Shown here in pieces: positions 56,368 through 64,000 of a stretch of DNA of 64,000 nucleotides (positions are counted from its first letter, which is position 1; each line of letters opens with the position of its first letter). Both the position numbers and the translations under genes were made by a program. Source of the DNA: Xiheimicrobium sp052034585 (GTDB lineage: Bacteria; Myxococcota; Myxococcia; Myxococcales; Myxococcaceae); the NCBI GenBank assembly GCA_052034585.1, contig JBPOIJ010000008.1:124001-188000 (forward strand). Reading direction: 5' to 3'. Below the pieces are notes generated by a model, which did no database searches, was not told the DNA's origin, and saw nothing but the letters and a program-made list of their open reading frames with translations.

Positions 56368-58889
56368 CGACCCACGTGCCTCACCGTCACCAGCGCGCCG
56401 TCGACGTCTTCCCGCTCGCTCAAGTCGACCAGCCCCTCGATGAACCAGTCCGGCTCGCCCTCGAGATCGAGCAACGACTGCCTCACCGTCCACCGTCTCG
56501 GCCCATCGGGCGTCAGCACCGTCCACTTCGGCTGTCTTGCGCGCGGCGTCGTGTCGATGGTCTGCCGCTCGGCCCAATACGGCGCCATCGCGGTCTCGAA
56601 CTTCTCCACCGTCCACTCCGCCTGCAGCTCGACGAGCTCGTCGTAGTCCTTCTTCGCGAGCAGCTTCACCACCTGATGCAGCTCCGCCCGCACCCGCGCC
56701 GTGAGCGCCTTCACGTCCTTCGCGAGATCCTTCTTCGGACGCGGCGCCTCCTCACCCGGCCTCGCCACCACGCCGAGCGCGCGGTTCTCCTTGAGCGATT
56801 CCCACTCTTCGAGGAGCGAGGAGTCGGTGTGTTTGATCGTCGTGAGCAGATACGCCGCGATGTCCTCGAGCTGTTCGGTGCGCACGCCTTCCGGCACGTT
56901 CTGAATCAACGTCTTGTACGCATCTGACAAATAGCGCAGCAGCACGCCTTCGGATCGCTGCAGTCCATATTCCTTCACATATTCATTGAACGTCATGCAG
57001 CGCTCGAACACGTCACGCGCCACCGACTTCGGCCGAACGTTGTCATGCTGCACCCACGGGTGCTTCTTCGCGAACTCGTCGAAGGTGCCGTAGATCAGCT
57101 CCTCGTTCGGCTTCGGGTACGTCACCTTCTCGAGCTCCTCCATCCGCTGCTCGTATTCGACGCCCTGCGCCTTCAGCTCTCGCACCTTCGCGTCCTTCGC
57201 CGCGTCGACCTGCGCCCAGAGCACCACATCTGGGTTCTCGAGGATCGACTCCACCAACGAGAGCACGTCGAGCGGCCACGACTCCTTCGCCTGCTCGAGC
57301 ATCGCCAGCGTCTCGACGAGGTACAGCGACAGCGTGTGGTTCAGCGAGAAGTTGTGCTGGAGGCCCTGCGCGACACGAAGGAGAGCAGGGGCGGTCGCGG
57401 ATCGCTTCTCGTGGATCACCAAGCCGGCACCGAGCAATGACTGCACCAGCGCGCGCGCATGTTTCAGCAATCTCGCCCGCGTGCCCTCGGAGGTATGTGA
57501 CAGCTGCACGAGCTCGACGAGGCGCCGATAGCCAGAGCTCGAGGCGCCTTCGTAGGCCTGTAACAAATTGACGATCAGCCCGTGGTTGATGGTGAAGCGC
57601 GACTCCAGCTTCTCCGGGAGCGAGGTGCGCAAGCGCTCGAACGTCGTCGCGTCCCAGTGCGCGTAGCCCTTGGTGGGCGGCTTCTGCAGGGTGACGTTCC
57701 GCTTCCCCTCCGCCTTCTTCTGCTGGAGCTTGATGTTCTCGATCGCGTGCGCCGGCGCCTGCGCCACCACGTACCCGACGTCATCGAAGCCCTTTCGTCC
57801 CGCGCGCCCGGAGATCTGCTGGAAGTCGCGCACCGACAGCACCGCCGTCTTCTCTCCGTCGAACTTGCAGAGCTGGGTGAAGAGCACGGTGCGAATCGGC
57901 ACGTTCACCCCGACGCCGAGCGTGTCGGTCCCCGAGATCACCTTGAGCAGGCCCTGCTGAGCGAGCCGCTCCACCAACCGCCGGTACCTCGGCAACAGCC
58001 CCGCGTGGTGAATTCCGATGCCGTGCAGCAGCAGCCGCTTCAGGTCCTTCCCGAACGGCGTGTCGAAGCGGGCGCCGACGAGCGCGGTCTTCAGCTTCTC
58101 CTTCTCTTCCTTCGAGCAGACGTCGATCGACATCAGGTTCTGCGCCTGCTCCGCCGCCGAGCGCTGGGTGAAGTTCACCAGGTAGATCGGCGCCCGGTTC
58201 GCGCGCAGCAGTTCCTGGATCATCTCGTGGAGCGCCTTCTCCGAGTACGCGAACTCGAGCGGCACCGGGCGCTGCGCCGAGCGCACCTCGGCGACCTCGC
58301 GTTTGGTGATGTCGGTGAGTGACTGCGAGATCGCCGACATGTCACCCAACGTCGCGCTCATCAGGAGGAACTGCGTCTCGGGCATCGAGATCAGCGGCAC
58401 CTGCCACGCGACGCCGCGGTCCTTGTCTCCGTAGTAGTGGAACTCGTCCATCACCACCGCTTCGGCGACGATGCGTTGCTGACGAAGCGCGAGGTTCGAG
58501 AGGATCTCCGCGGTGCAGCAGAGAATCGGCGCGTCACGGTTGATCGCCGCGTCGCCGGTCATCATTCCCACGTTCTCGGCGCCGAACGCGTCACAGAGCG
58601 CGAAGAACTTCTCGTTGACCAGCGCCTTGATCGGGCAGGTGTAGATGCTCGTCTTCCCCTCGGCCATCGCGAGGACGTGGAAGGCGAGGGCGACCAACGA
58701 CTTGCCCGAGCCCGTCGGCGTCGCGAGCACGACGTGCTTCTGCCCGAGCAGCTCGAGGATCGCCTCTTCCTGATGCGAATAGAGCGACAGGCCCGTGGTG
58801 CTCACCCAACTCACGAAGCGATCGAGCACGGCGTCGGCGGTCAACTTCGGCTCGCCACGCTTCGGGAGCAGCTCGGCCAAGGTCGCCAT
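56364..58889 (-). CDS. Ski2-like DEAD/DEAH RNA helicase with DUF3516 C-terminus
   Basis: An 841-aa SF2 helicase. Motif I is TPTGSGKS at 57-64, motif II is DEFH at 148-151 (variant of DExH), motif III is MSATLGD, and the motif VI region is QISGRAGRKGFDD near 345. The long C-terminal part (EWTVEKFETAMAPYWAE and around) matches DUF3516, the usual partner domain in this bacterial family. It probably unwinds structured RNA, as in the Ski2/Dob1 group. The ATG at 58889 is used; an upstream GTG at 58907 is less likely. Its stop overlaps the PIG-V-like gene. All expected catalytic motifs are present. Confidence 0.9.
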   Translation of the reverse strand: MATLAELLPKRGEPKLTADAVLDRFVSWVSTTGLSLYSHQEEAILELLGQKHVVLATPTGSGKSLVALAFHVLAMAEGKTSIYTCPIKALVNEKFFALCDAFGAENVGMMTGDAAINRDAPILCCTAEILSNLALRQQRIVAEAVVMDEFHYYGDKDRGVAWQVPLISMPETQFLLMSATLGDMSAISQSLTDITKREVAEVRSAQRPVPLEFAYSEKALHEMIQELLRANRAPIYLVNFTQRSAAEQAQNLMSIDVCSKEEKEKLKTALVGARFDTPFGKDLKRLLLHGIGIHHAGLLPRYRRLVERLAQQGLLKVISGTDTLGVGVNVPIRTVLFTQLCKFDGEKTAVLSVRDFQQISGRAGRKGFDDVGYVVAQAPAHAIENIKLQQKKAEGKRNVTLQKPPTKGYAHWDATTFERLRTSLPEKLESRFTINHGLIVNLLQAYEGASSSGYRRLVELVQLSHTSEGTRARLLKHARALVQSLLGAGLVIHEKRSATAPALLRVAQGLQHNFSLNHTLSLYLVETLAMLEQAKESWPLDVLSLVESILENPDVVLWAQVDAAKDAKVRELKAQGVEYEQRMEELEKVTYPKPNEELIYGTFDEFAKKHPWVQHDNVRPKSVARDVFERCMTFNEYVKEYGLQRSEGVLLRYLSDAYKTLIQNVPEGVRTEQLEDIAAYLLTTIKHTDSSLLEEWESLKENRALGVVARPGEEAPRPKKDLAKDVKALTARVRAELHQVVKLLAKKDYDELVELQAEWTVEKFETAMAPYWAERQTIDTTPRARQPKWTVLTPDGPRRWTVRQSLLDLEGEPDWFIEGLVDLSEREDVDGALVTVRHVGR

Positions 58890-59016
58890 CGGCGCCGCTC
58901 CTACCACGGCGATCGGAGCGAGGAGTCAGGAACCGCCTCGTCCCGCGCACTCGTCCGGTCAGGAAAGACGACACCCTTGATAAGGTGAGCAGCCCTCGCC
59001 CCGCCCAGGAGCCCAG

Positions 59017-61221
59017 ATGCGCCGCTTCCTCGTGGTTGCCGTTGCTGCACTGAGCTGTGGTGGCCCTCCAGGAGGAAGTGACGATGGCGGAGCGGGAGGC
59101 GCGCCTGGTGGAGGTACCTCCAGCACGGCAGGCGGCTCGACGTCAGGTGGCTCGACAGCTGGCGGTTCGACGTCCGGTGGCACGGCAGGCGGCTCGAGCG
59201 GAGGCTCGGTCGCTGGCGGTTCGACAGCAGGCGGCTCGACGTCGGGTGGCTCGTCGGCAGGCGGCTCGAGCGGAGGCTCGGTCGCTGGCGGTTCGACAGC
59301 AGGCGGTTCGACGGCAGGCGGCTCGACAGCAGGCGGCTCGACAGCAGGCGGCTCGACGTCGGGTGGCTCGACAGCAGGTGGCTTGACGGCAGGCGGTTCG
59401 ACGGCAGGTGGCTCGAGCGGAGGCTCGGTCGCTGGCGGGTCGACGGCAGGTGGCTCGAGCGGAGGCTCGGTCGCTGGCGGGTCGACGGCAGGTGGCTCGA
59501 CGGCAGGTGGCTCGACGGCAGGTGGCTCGGTCGGTGGCGGTTCGACAGCAGGTGGCTCGACAGCAGGTGGCTCGACAGCAGGTGGCACGACAGCAGGTGG
59601 CTCGACAGCAGGTGGCTCGGTCGGTGGCGGTTCGACAGCAGGCGGTTCGACGGCCGGCGGGAGCACGGCGGGAGGCAGCGCAGGTGGCTCGTCCTGCGCG
59701 GCGCTCCCCGCGAACGCAACGGAGGTCTTCGTCGATCAGACGGCGACCATCCTTCCGGGCGTCGGCACCCGCGCCTGCCCCTTCCGGACGATCCAGGAAG
59801 GTCTCGCAGTGCCGCTCGGTTTCGTGACTCGCACCGTTCGAGTTCGTGGCGGCACCTCGACCTCGATCGACTACGTCGAAGCTGGGCCGGTGCTCGTCCC
59901 CTCGCGGGTGATCCTGACCACCAACTACTCCTCGACGGAACCTGGAGGAGCCAACCGGGCGCGAATCGTCTCGTCCGGCTCCTGCGCATCGATTACCGGC
60001 GGGGTCTCGGAGTCCTCTTGCGCCGTGGGACTCTCGCACGGTGCGACACTCGAGCGTTTCACGGTCACCACGACGACCGCCTTCGGCACGAGCGCCATCG
60101 TCACCGCGTCCGGAACGGACACCAACCTCGGGGCCCCGGTGCTCGTCGATGTCGTCGCTTCTGGCGCCTCCAGCCACGGCCTTCGAACGTTCGGCTCGGT
60201 CTCGATCGGCCCCCGCGTCTCCGCGACGCGCAACGGGGGATCAGGCCTGAAGGCCACCTGTCTCGGAAGTGGCTTTCACACCGTGTCGGTCTCCGAGCCC
60301 TCGCCGCTCCCGACCGCTCCGACGAGCTTCTTCGACGAGAACACCCTCAACGGCATCGAGGTCGCTGGCGCGAGCTGTTCGGTTGGGCTCCGCGGCGTCC
60401 AGGCGAGCACCAATCGCGGCCACGGGCTCTCGCTGGCGCTCGCTCCAGTGAGCCTGAGCGGAACGTACCCGACCCACGTTCTCGGCAACGTGCGAGCGAC
60501 GGGCAACTTCAACGCCGGGCTCTCACTGACGGGAGGGCGCGTCAACCTCGTCGCGCGGGCGGGCGTCATCAACCACTTCGACGGCAACGGAGTGCAGCCC
60601 TCGGGCGGCGACATCGGGTACGGGATTCGAATGATCTCGTCCGTGGCGGATTTCGCGCAGCTCACCACCGACCAGTTGGGAACGATGGCGCAGCCCCTCA
60701 TCGCCCACACCGCCAACGGCAATTCGCATGGCGGCGTCCTGCTCGCGATGGCGACCGGCGTCCTCGGTACGACCCACGAGCTCCGCTCCCTCGAGGTCTC
60801 GGGCAACGGCGCTGGCGGCTCGGCGTTGGTCGATGGTGTCACCGTGCGGGTGGGTGCAGCGCAGCCGAGCCTCCGCGTGCGCTGGAGCTCCTTCACCGGC
60901 AACGGCGGCGCCAACTTGCGCTTCGCGCAGGGAACGACCAACACCCTCGACATCGGCACGCCCAGCGCTCCGGGGCAGAACATCTTCTTCGCGCCCACCT
61001 CCGCGCAGCGAGCCTCCCTCTGCGTCGAGAACCGAACGACCACCAGCCGCACTCAGACCGTCGACGTGAACCGTTGGAGTCCAGCGACCACCTGCCTCCC
61101 CTTCGCCCCCAATCAGATCGTCACCGCGAGTTGCTCGTCGAGCGCCACTCCGTTCGACTTCGTCGTGGTCCAATCGGCCGACGCCGGAGTCACCTTCACA
61201 GCCAGCTCCGGCTGCTACTGA
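59017..61221 (+). CDS. Lipoprotein with GGSTA tandem repeat and beta-helix-like domain
   Basis: A 734-aa lipoprotein (signal MRRFLVVAVAALSC, lipobox AALSC). Residues about 33-225 are a low-complexity spacer of GGSTA/GGSSG/GGSVA units, coded by a 15-bp tandem repeat. The C-terminal 500 residues start ALPANATEVFVDQTATILPG and then TRACPFRTIQEGL, a DUF1565-like beginning, and continue as regularly spaced short strands (NGIEVAGASCSVGLRGVQAS) typical of a right-handed parallel beta-helix. AGGAG about seven bases upstream of the ATG supports the start. It probably displays a beta-helix on the cell surface on a flexible stalk. Ligand unknown. Confidence 0.85.
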   Translation: MRRFLVVAVAALSCGGPPGGSDDGGAGGAPGGGTSSTAGGSTSGGSTAGGSTSGGTAGGSSGGSVAGGSTAGGSTSGGSSAGGSSGGSVAGGSTAGGSTAGGSTAGGSTAGGSTSGGSTAGGLTAGGSTAGGSSGGSVAGGSTAGGSSGGSVAGGSTAGGSTAGGSTAGGSVGGGSTAGGSTAGGSTAGGTTAGGSTAGGSVGGGSTAGGSTAGGSTAGGSAGGSSCAALPANATEVFVDQTATILPGVGTRACPFRTIQEGLAVPLGFVTRTVRVRGGTSTSIDYVEAGPVLVPSRVILTTNYSSTEPGGANRARIVSSGSCASITGGVSESSCAVGLSHGATLERFTVTTTTAFGTSAIVTASGTDTNLGAPVLVDVVASGASSHGLRTFGSVSIGPRVSATRNGGSGLKATCLGSGFHTVSVSEPSPLPTAPTSFFDENTLNGIEVAGASCSVGLRGVQASTNRGHGLSLALAPVSLSGTYPTHVLGNVRATGNFNAGLSLTGGRVNLVARAGVINHFDGNGVQPSGGDIGYGIRMISSVADFAQLTTDQLGTMAQPLIAHTANGNSHGGVLLAMATGVLGTTHELRSLEVSGNGAGGSALVDGVTVRVGAAQPSLRVRWSSFTGNGGANLRFAQGTTNTLDIGTPSAPGQNIFFAPTSAQRASLCVENRTTTSRTQTVDVNRWSPATTCLPFAPNQIVTASCSSSATPFDFVVVQSADAGVTFTASSGCY
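59110..59690 (+). repeat. 15-bp tandem repeat coding Gly-Gly-Ser-Thr-Ala units
   Basis: The DNA is composed of about 38 imperfect copies of GGCTCGACAGCAGGT and variants (GGCTCGAGCGGAGGC, GGCTCGGTCGCTGGC). Larger blocks recur, for example the SGGSVAGG motif. The unit is a multiple of three, so copy-number change would lengthen or shorten the stalk without frameshift. Because of the repeat all six frames stay open here. Confidence 0.9.
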
Positions 61222-61251
61222 GGGTGGCCGGCGAGAAGTAAAGCCATCGAA

Positions 61252-61296
61252 CAACGACGCCTGGAAGTTCCGTGAGTTCAGGTCGTTGCGGCGTTT
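61252..61296 (+). terminator. Imperfect hairpin with short T-run
   Basis: CAACGACGCCTGGAA (61252-61266) pairs with TTCAGGTCGTTG (61277-61288) with two single-base bulges and a 10-base loop; CGGCGTTTTGG follows. It could end transcription of the repeat lipoprotein gene that stops at 61221. The T-run is short, so it is tentative. Confidence 0.35.
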
Positions 61297-61355
61297 TGGT
61301 GCTTGGACGAAAAATCCTGCACACGCCGAAGCGGTGCCGGGTCCTCTCCCCCGTC

Positions 61356-61715
61356 ATGAACCGCATTGCACTCGCCTTCCTCGTCTCTTCTCTCACTGCC
61401 TGCGGCGGCGGCGCCCTGATGGAGCCCTCGACCGCGACCGACACCCAGATCCAAGGCCTCGTTCGTGAGCGCGGGACTGGCGAGTTCGTCGAGTTCGCGA
61501 CCGAGTCCTTCGAGGCGGTCTATTCGGCCGAGACCCTTCGGGCTCCGGAGTGGACGGTCAGCGGCGGCACCCTGATGGGCAACGGCAACTCGGCGAAGTG
61601 GCAGCTGCCGCGCGCTGGCGAGCACACCATCTCGATCAAGGTCTTCACCGTCGACGGCCGCGAGCTCACCGGCAGCTGGACCGTGAAGATCGTGCACAGA
61701 GACACGGCTTCGTGA
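61356..61715 (+). CDS. Small hypothetical lipoprotein
   Basis: A 119-aa protein with a lipoprotein signal (MNRIALAFLVSSLTAC) and lipobox SLTAC. The mature part (about 100 aa) is beta-rich: EFVEFATESFEAVYSAETL, GNSAKWQLPRAGEHTISIKV and VDGRELTGSWTVKIVH, reminiscent of an Ig-like or PKD-like sandwich, although I cannot name the family. The ATG at 61356 is preferred over an upstream in-frame GTG at 61272 since it places the signal peptide at the N-terminus. A strong terminator follows at 61740. Confidence 0.75.
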   Translation: MNRIALAFLVSSLTACGGGALMEPSTATDTQIQGLVRERGTGEFVEFATESFEAVYSAETLRAPEWTVSGGTLMGNGNSAKWQLPRAGEHTISIKVFTVDGRELTGSWTVKIVHRDTAS

Positions 61716-61739
61716 GTCAACCAGCCGGAGCCGGGCCAG

Positions 61740-61763
61740 AAGCCGCCTTCGGGCGGCTTTTTC
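61740..61763 (+). terminator. Rho-independent terminator
   Basis: AGCCGCC (61741-61747), loop TTCG, GGCGGCT (61752-61758), then TTTT: a 7-bp GC-rich stem with a stable UUCG tetraloop and a T-run. It ends transcription of the small lipoprotein gene 25 bp after its stop and isolates the next gene at 61780. Confidence 0.9.
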
Positions 61764-61779
61764 ATTTCACGAGGGTCGC

Positions 61780-64000
61780 ATGAAGAAGGTCGCGCTGGTG
61801 TTGACGCTGCTCGGATCGTTCGCATGCGGCGAGGGAGCGGGAACGTGTGGTCCGTCCACCTGCAGCGGCTGCTGCCAGGGAGCGACCTGCGTTCCCCTGA
61901 CGAACGAACGCGCCTGCGGCCGCAATGGCGGCACCTGTTCGACCTGCTTCGTCGGAGACGTCTGCCAGGCTGGGGTGTGCACGAACCCCAACGTCGGCGG
62001 AACGGGAGGTGGCGTCAGCGGCACGGGCGGGGGCTCGGCGGCAGGCGGAGCGGCCGGTGGATCGACCTGCGTGCCCGCCACCTGCGTGGGCGCGGGAAAG
62101 AACTGTGGCTCCATCTCCGACGGCTGCGGCGGGACGCTCCAGTGCGGCACCTGTGAAGTGCCTGGAGAGAGCTGCGGTGGAGCGGGCACTCCCAACGTCT
62201 GCGCTCCGGGCTCGTGCACGCCCACGACCTGCGCGGCGCAGGGCAAGAACTGCGGTCAGATCCCCGATGGGTGCTCGAGCGTGCTCACCTGTGGGCTCTG
62301 CATGGGCACCGACACCTGCGGCGGTGGGGGAACGCCGAATGTGTGTGGACGCGGCTGCGTGCCGACGACCTGCGCAGCGCAAGGGAAGAACTGTGGCCAG
62401 CTCTCCGACGGCTGCGGCCACACCCTCACCTGCGGCAGCTGCACGAGTCCCCAGAGCTGCGGCGGCGCGGGAACGCCCAACGTCTGCGCGGCGGCGTGCA
62501 CGAGCGGCTGTCCGAACGGCTTCACCTGCGACGCGATGGGCGCCTGCGCCGGAGGCTCGCTGACCAACCTCATCCTCGACGTGCCGGTGCCTCCGCAGCA
62601 CACCATCACTGGTCGAGTCACCCGCAACGGGGTGAGCCCGACGGTGACGAGCTGCAGCGCCGGCTACTCGCGCGCCACCCTCCAGTTCACCCACGTGAGC
62701 GACTCGCGCTTCAACGCCTCGACGAGCGTGCCGTACTGCACGGTGACGAGCGACCCGTTCGACTTCACCGTCAACCTCTACCCGGGCACCTACAAGGTGA
62801 CGGTCTCGAAGCCGACCACGCGCACCGAGTCGAACCTGCCGAGCTGGTCGACGGAGGTGACCGCCAGCTTCATGGTGAGCGCACCGCAGACGAACGTGGT
62901 GTTCGACGTGCCGGTGCCTCCGCAGCACGCCGTCTCGGGTCGCATCACTCGCAACGGGGTGAACCCGACGGTGACGAGCTGCAGCGCTGGCTACTCGCGC
63001 GCCACGGTGCAGTTCACCCACGCGAGCGACAGCCGCTTCAACGCCTCGGCGACCGTTCCGTACTGCACGGCGACGAGTGAGCCGTTCGACGACACCGTCA
63101 ACCTCAACCCGCGCACCGACAAGGTGACCGTCAGCAAGCCCTCGACGCGCACCGAGTCGAACCTGCCCAGCTGGTCGACGGAGGTCACCACCACCTTCCT
63201 CGTCAACGGCGCGCTGTCGAACGTCGTCTTCGACGTGCCGGTGCCGCCGCAGCACCACATCAGCGGGCGGGTCGCGCGGACTGGCACCTTGCCCGACGTC
63301 ACCAGCTGCAGCGCCGGCTACTCGCGCGCCACCGTGCAGTTCGTGCACACGACGGACGCGCGCTTCAACGCCTCGACGAACGTTCCGTACTGCACGGCCA
63401 CGACCGATCCGTTCGACTTCTCGCTCAATCTCTACCCGGGCACCTACAAGGTGACCGTCTCCAAGCCGACGACACGCACCGAGTCGAACCTGCCGACCTG
63501 GTCGACGGAGGTCTCCACCGCCTTCCTCGTCAATGGCGCGCTGTCGAACGTGATCTTCGACGTGCCGGTGCCGCCGCAGCACGCCGTCTCGGGGAGAGTG
63601 ACGCGCAACGGGGCGCTGCCCACCGTCACGAGCTGCTCGGCGGGCTACTCGCGGGCGACGATCGACTTCTTCCACGCGACCGACGCCCGCTTCAACGCCA
63701 CCGCGCACGTGCCGTACTGCACGGCGACGAGCGACCCGTTCGACTTCACCGTGAACCTCTACCCGGGGACCTACGAGGTGAGCGTCACCAAACCCTCCAC
63801 CCGCACCGAGTCCAACCTGCCGAACTGGGTGACCATCGCCTCGAGCAGCTTCGTGGTGAACGGCGCGCTCTCGAACGTCGTCTTCGACGTCCCGGTGCCT
63901 CCGCAGCACACCATCTCGGGGCGCGTCACCCGAAACGGCGTCACCCCGACGGTGACCAGCTGCAGCGCTGGGTATTCCAGGGCGACGGTGCAGTTCAGGC
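61780..64000 (+). CDS. Large repeat lipoprotein (3' end outside window)
   Basis: An open frame of 740 codons with no stop before the edge. The signal MKKVALVLTLLGSFAC ends in a lipobox (GSFAC). Next come a Cys-rich segment (CGPSTCSGCCQGATCVPL), a Gly-rich linker (GGTGGGVSGTGGG), three Cys-rich repeats of about 48 aa (pattern C-P-TC, GKNCG, DGCG, TLxCGxC, CGGxGTPNVC), and then at least five 109-aa repeats that each start DVPVPPQHxISGRVTRNG and contain SCSAGYSRAT and TRTESNLP. The long repeats look like carboxypeptidase-regulatory/Ig-type beta-sandwiches. The ATG follows GAGGG by 5 bases. Likely a surface-exposed outer-membrane lipoprotein; ligand unknown. Confidence 0.85.
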   Translation, partial: MKKVALVLTLLGSFACGEGAGTCGPSTCSGCCQGATCVPLTNERACGRNGGTCSTCFVGDVCQAGVCTNPNVGGTGGGVSGTGGGSAAGGAAGGSTCVPATCVGAGKNCGSISDGCGGTLQCGTCEVPGESCGGAGTPNVCAPGSCTPTTCAAQGKNCGQIPDGCSSVLTCGLCMGTDTCGGGGTPNVCGRGCVPTTCAAQGKNCGQLSDGCGHTLTCGSCTSPQSCGGAGTPNVCAAACTSGCPNGFTCDAMGACAGGSLTNLILDVPVPPQHTITGRVTRNGVSPTVTSCSAGYSRATLQFTHVSDSRFNASTSVPYCTVTSDPFDFTVNLYPGTYKVTVSKPTTRTESNLPSWSTEVTASFMVSAPQTNVVFDVPVPPQHAVSGRITRNGVNPTVTSCSAGYSRATVQFTHASDSRFNASATVPYCTATSEPFDDTVNLNPRTDKVTVSKPSTRTESNLPSWSTEVTTTFLVNGALSNVVFDVPVPPQHHISGRVARTGTLPDVTSCSAGYSRATVQFVHTTDARFNASTNVPYCTATTDPFDFSLNLYPGTYKVTVSKPTTRTESNLPTWSTEVSTAFLVNGALSNVIFDVPVPPQHAVSGRVTRNGALPTVTSCSAGYSRATIDFFHATDARFNATAHVPYCTATSDPFDFTVNLYPGTYEVSVTKPSTRTESNLPNWVTIASSSFVVNGALSNVVFDVPVPPQHTISGRVTRNGVTPTVTSCSAGYSRATVQFR
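62068..62496 (+). repeat. Three Cys-rich repeats of 47-49 codons
   Basis: Units start at 62068, 62215 and 62356 (spacing 147 and 141 bp). Each codes for Cys-x-Pro-x-Thr-Cys, GKNCG, DGC and GTPNVC elements. All cysteines keep register, which points to disulfide-bonded modules outside the cytoplasm. Confidence 0.85.
62572..64000 (+). repeat. Tandem 327-bp (109-aa) repeats
   Basis: The codon before CCGGTGCC in the DVPVPPQH motif occurs at 62581, 62908, 63235, 63562 and 63889, exactly 327 bp apart each time, with the array running off the right edge. The exact spacing and high DNA similarity indicate recent duplication or ongoing homogenisation. Confidence 0.93.

Noticed and set aside
59110..59690. 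Possible CRISPR-like array
   Set aside because: The repeats are 15 bp, contiguous and in a coding frame, without unique spacers.
58901..59989. Minus-strand Pro-Pro-Ala-Val-Glu repeat frames across the GGSTA region
   Set aside because: All six frames are open because of the 15-bp repeat. The plus frame has a ribosome site, lipoprotein signal and a folded domain; the minus frames do not.
61310..61335. Sigma-54-like TGGACG...TGCA before the small lipoprotein gene
   Set aside because: Spacing between GG and GC is 12 instead of 10.

Overview
The window is GC-rich DNA, very probably from a myxobacterium (Myxococcota). Supporting signs are a TIGR02996 'repeat-companion' domain protein, a Tgl-like TPR lipoprotein, Gly/Ser/Thr-repeat and Cys-rich secreted lipoproteins of myxobacterial style, frequent GTG/TTG starts and ATGA/GTGA-type gene overlaps. 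The genus is not decided here. I see no rRNA, tRNA, CRISPR array, insertion sequence or prophage gene.

Layout. (1) 1-4513, minus strand: a DUF2760 gene followed by two tandem Hsp70-like ATPases; the last one runs off the left edge. (2) 4611-10996, plus strand: a secreted protein, a Tgl-like TPR lipoprotein carried inside a longer open frame, a RodZ-like HTH-membrane protein, recO, a PfkB sugar kinase, a lipoprotein, a cupin and a metalloprotease-like TPR lipoprotein, mostly overlapping and probably co-transcribed. (3) 10998-19140, minus strand: an M23 endopeptidase lipoprotein, a very large Fe-S/flavin oxidoreductase and a STAND-like ATPase/TPR protein, with a LysR-regulator relic at 12591. 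(4) 19262-22378, plus strand: a TIGR02996/beta-propeller protein and a DUF4336 protein.

(5) 22420-56367 is a 34-kb glycan and cell-envelope region. It holds a GtrB/DPM1-like polyprenyl-phosphate sugar synthase, an asparagine synthase-like amidotransferase, a nucleotide-sugar epimerase, ten large polytopic GT-C-like membrane proteins, six SAM-dependent methyltransferases, a discoidin-like membrane protein, GDP-D-rhamnose synthesis (gmd-rmd), a second DPM1-like synthase with DUF2304, and two cytosolic GT4 glycosyltransferases. A consistent reading is that the two DPM1-like enzymes make polyprenyl-phosphate sugars on the cytoplasmic face and the GT-C proteins use them outside the membrane, with methyltransferases decorating the products. 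No recognisable flippase, polymerase, ABC exporter or priming transferase lies in the window. Gene relics (a frameshifted lipoprotein, a deleted DUF2304 copy, a truncated SDR) show that the region has been rearranged.

(6) 56364-64000: a Ski2-like/DUF3516 RNA helicase (minus strand), then three plus-strand lipoproteins. One carries a long 15-bp tandem repeat and a beta-helix-like domain, one is small, and one is built from Cys-rich repeats followed by at least five 327-bp (109-aa) repeats and runs off the right edge.

The polytopic proteins are placed by topology and context; their donors and acceptors cannot be read from sequence alone.
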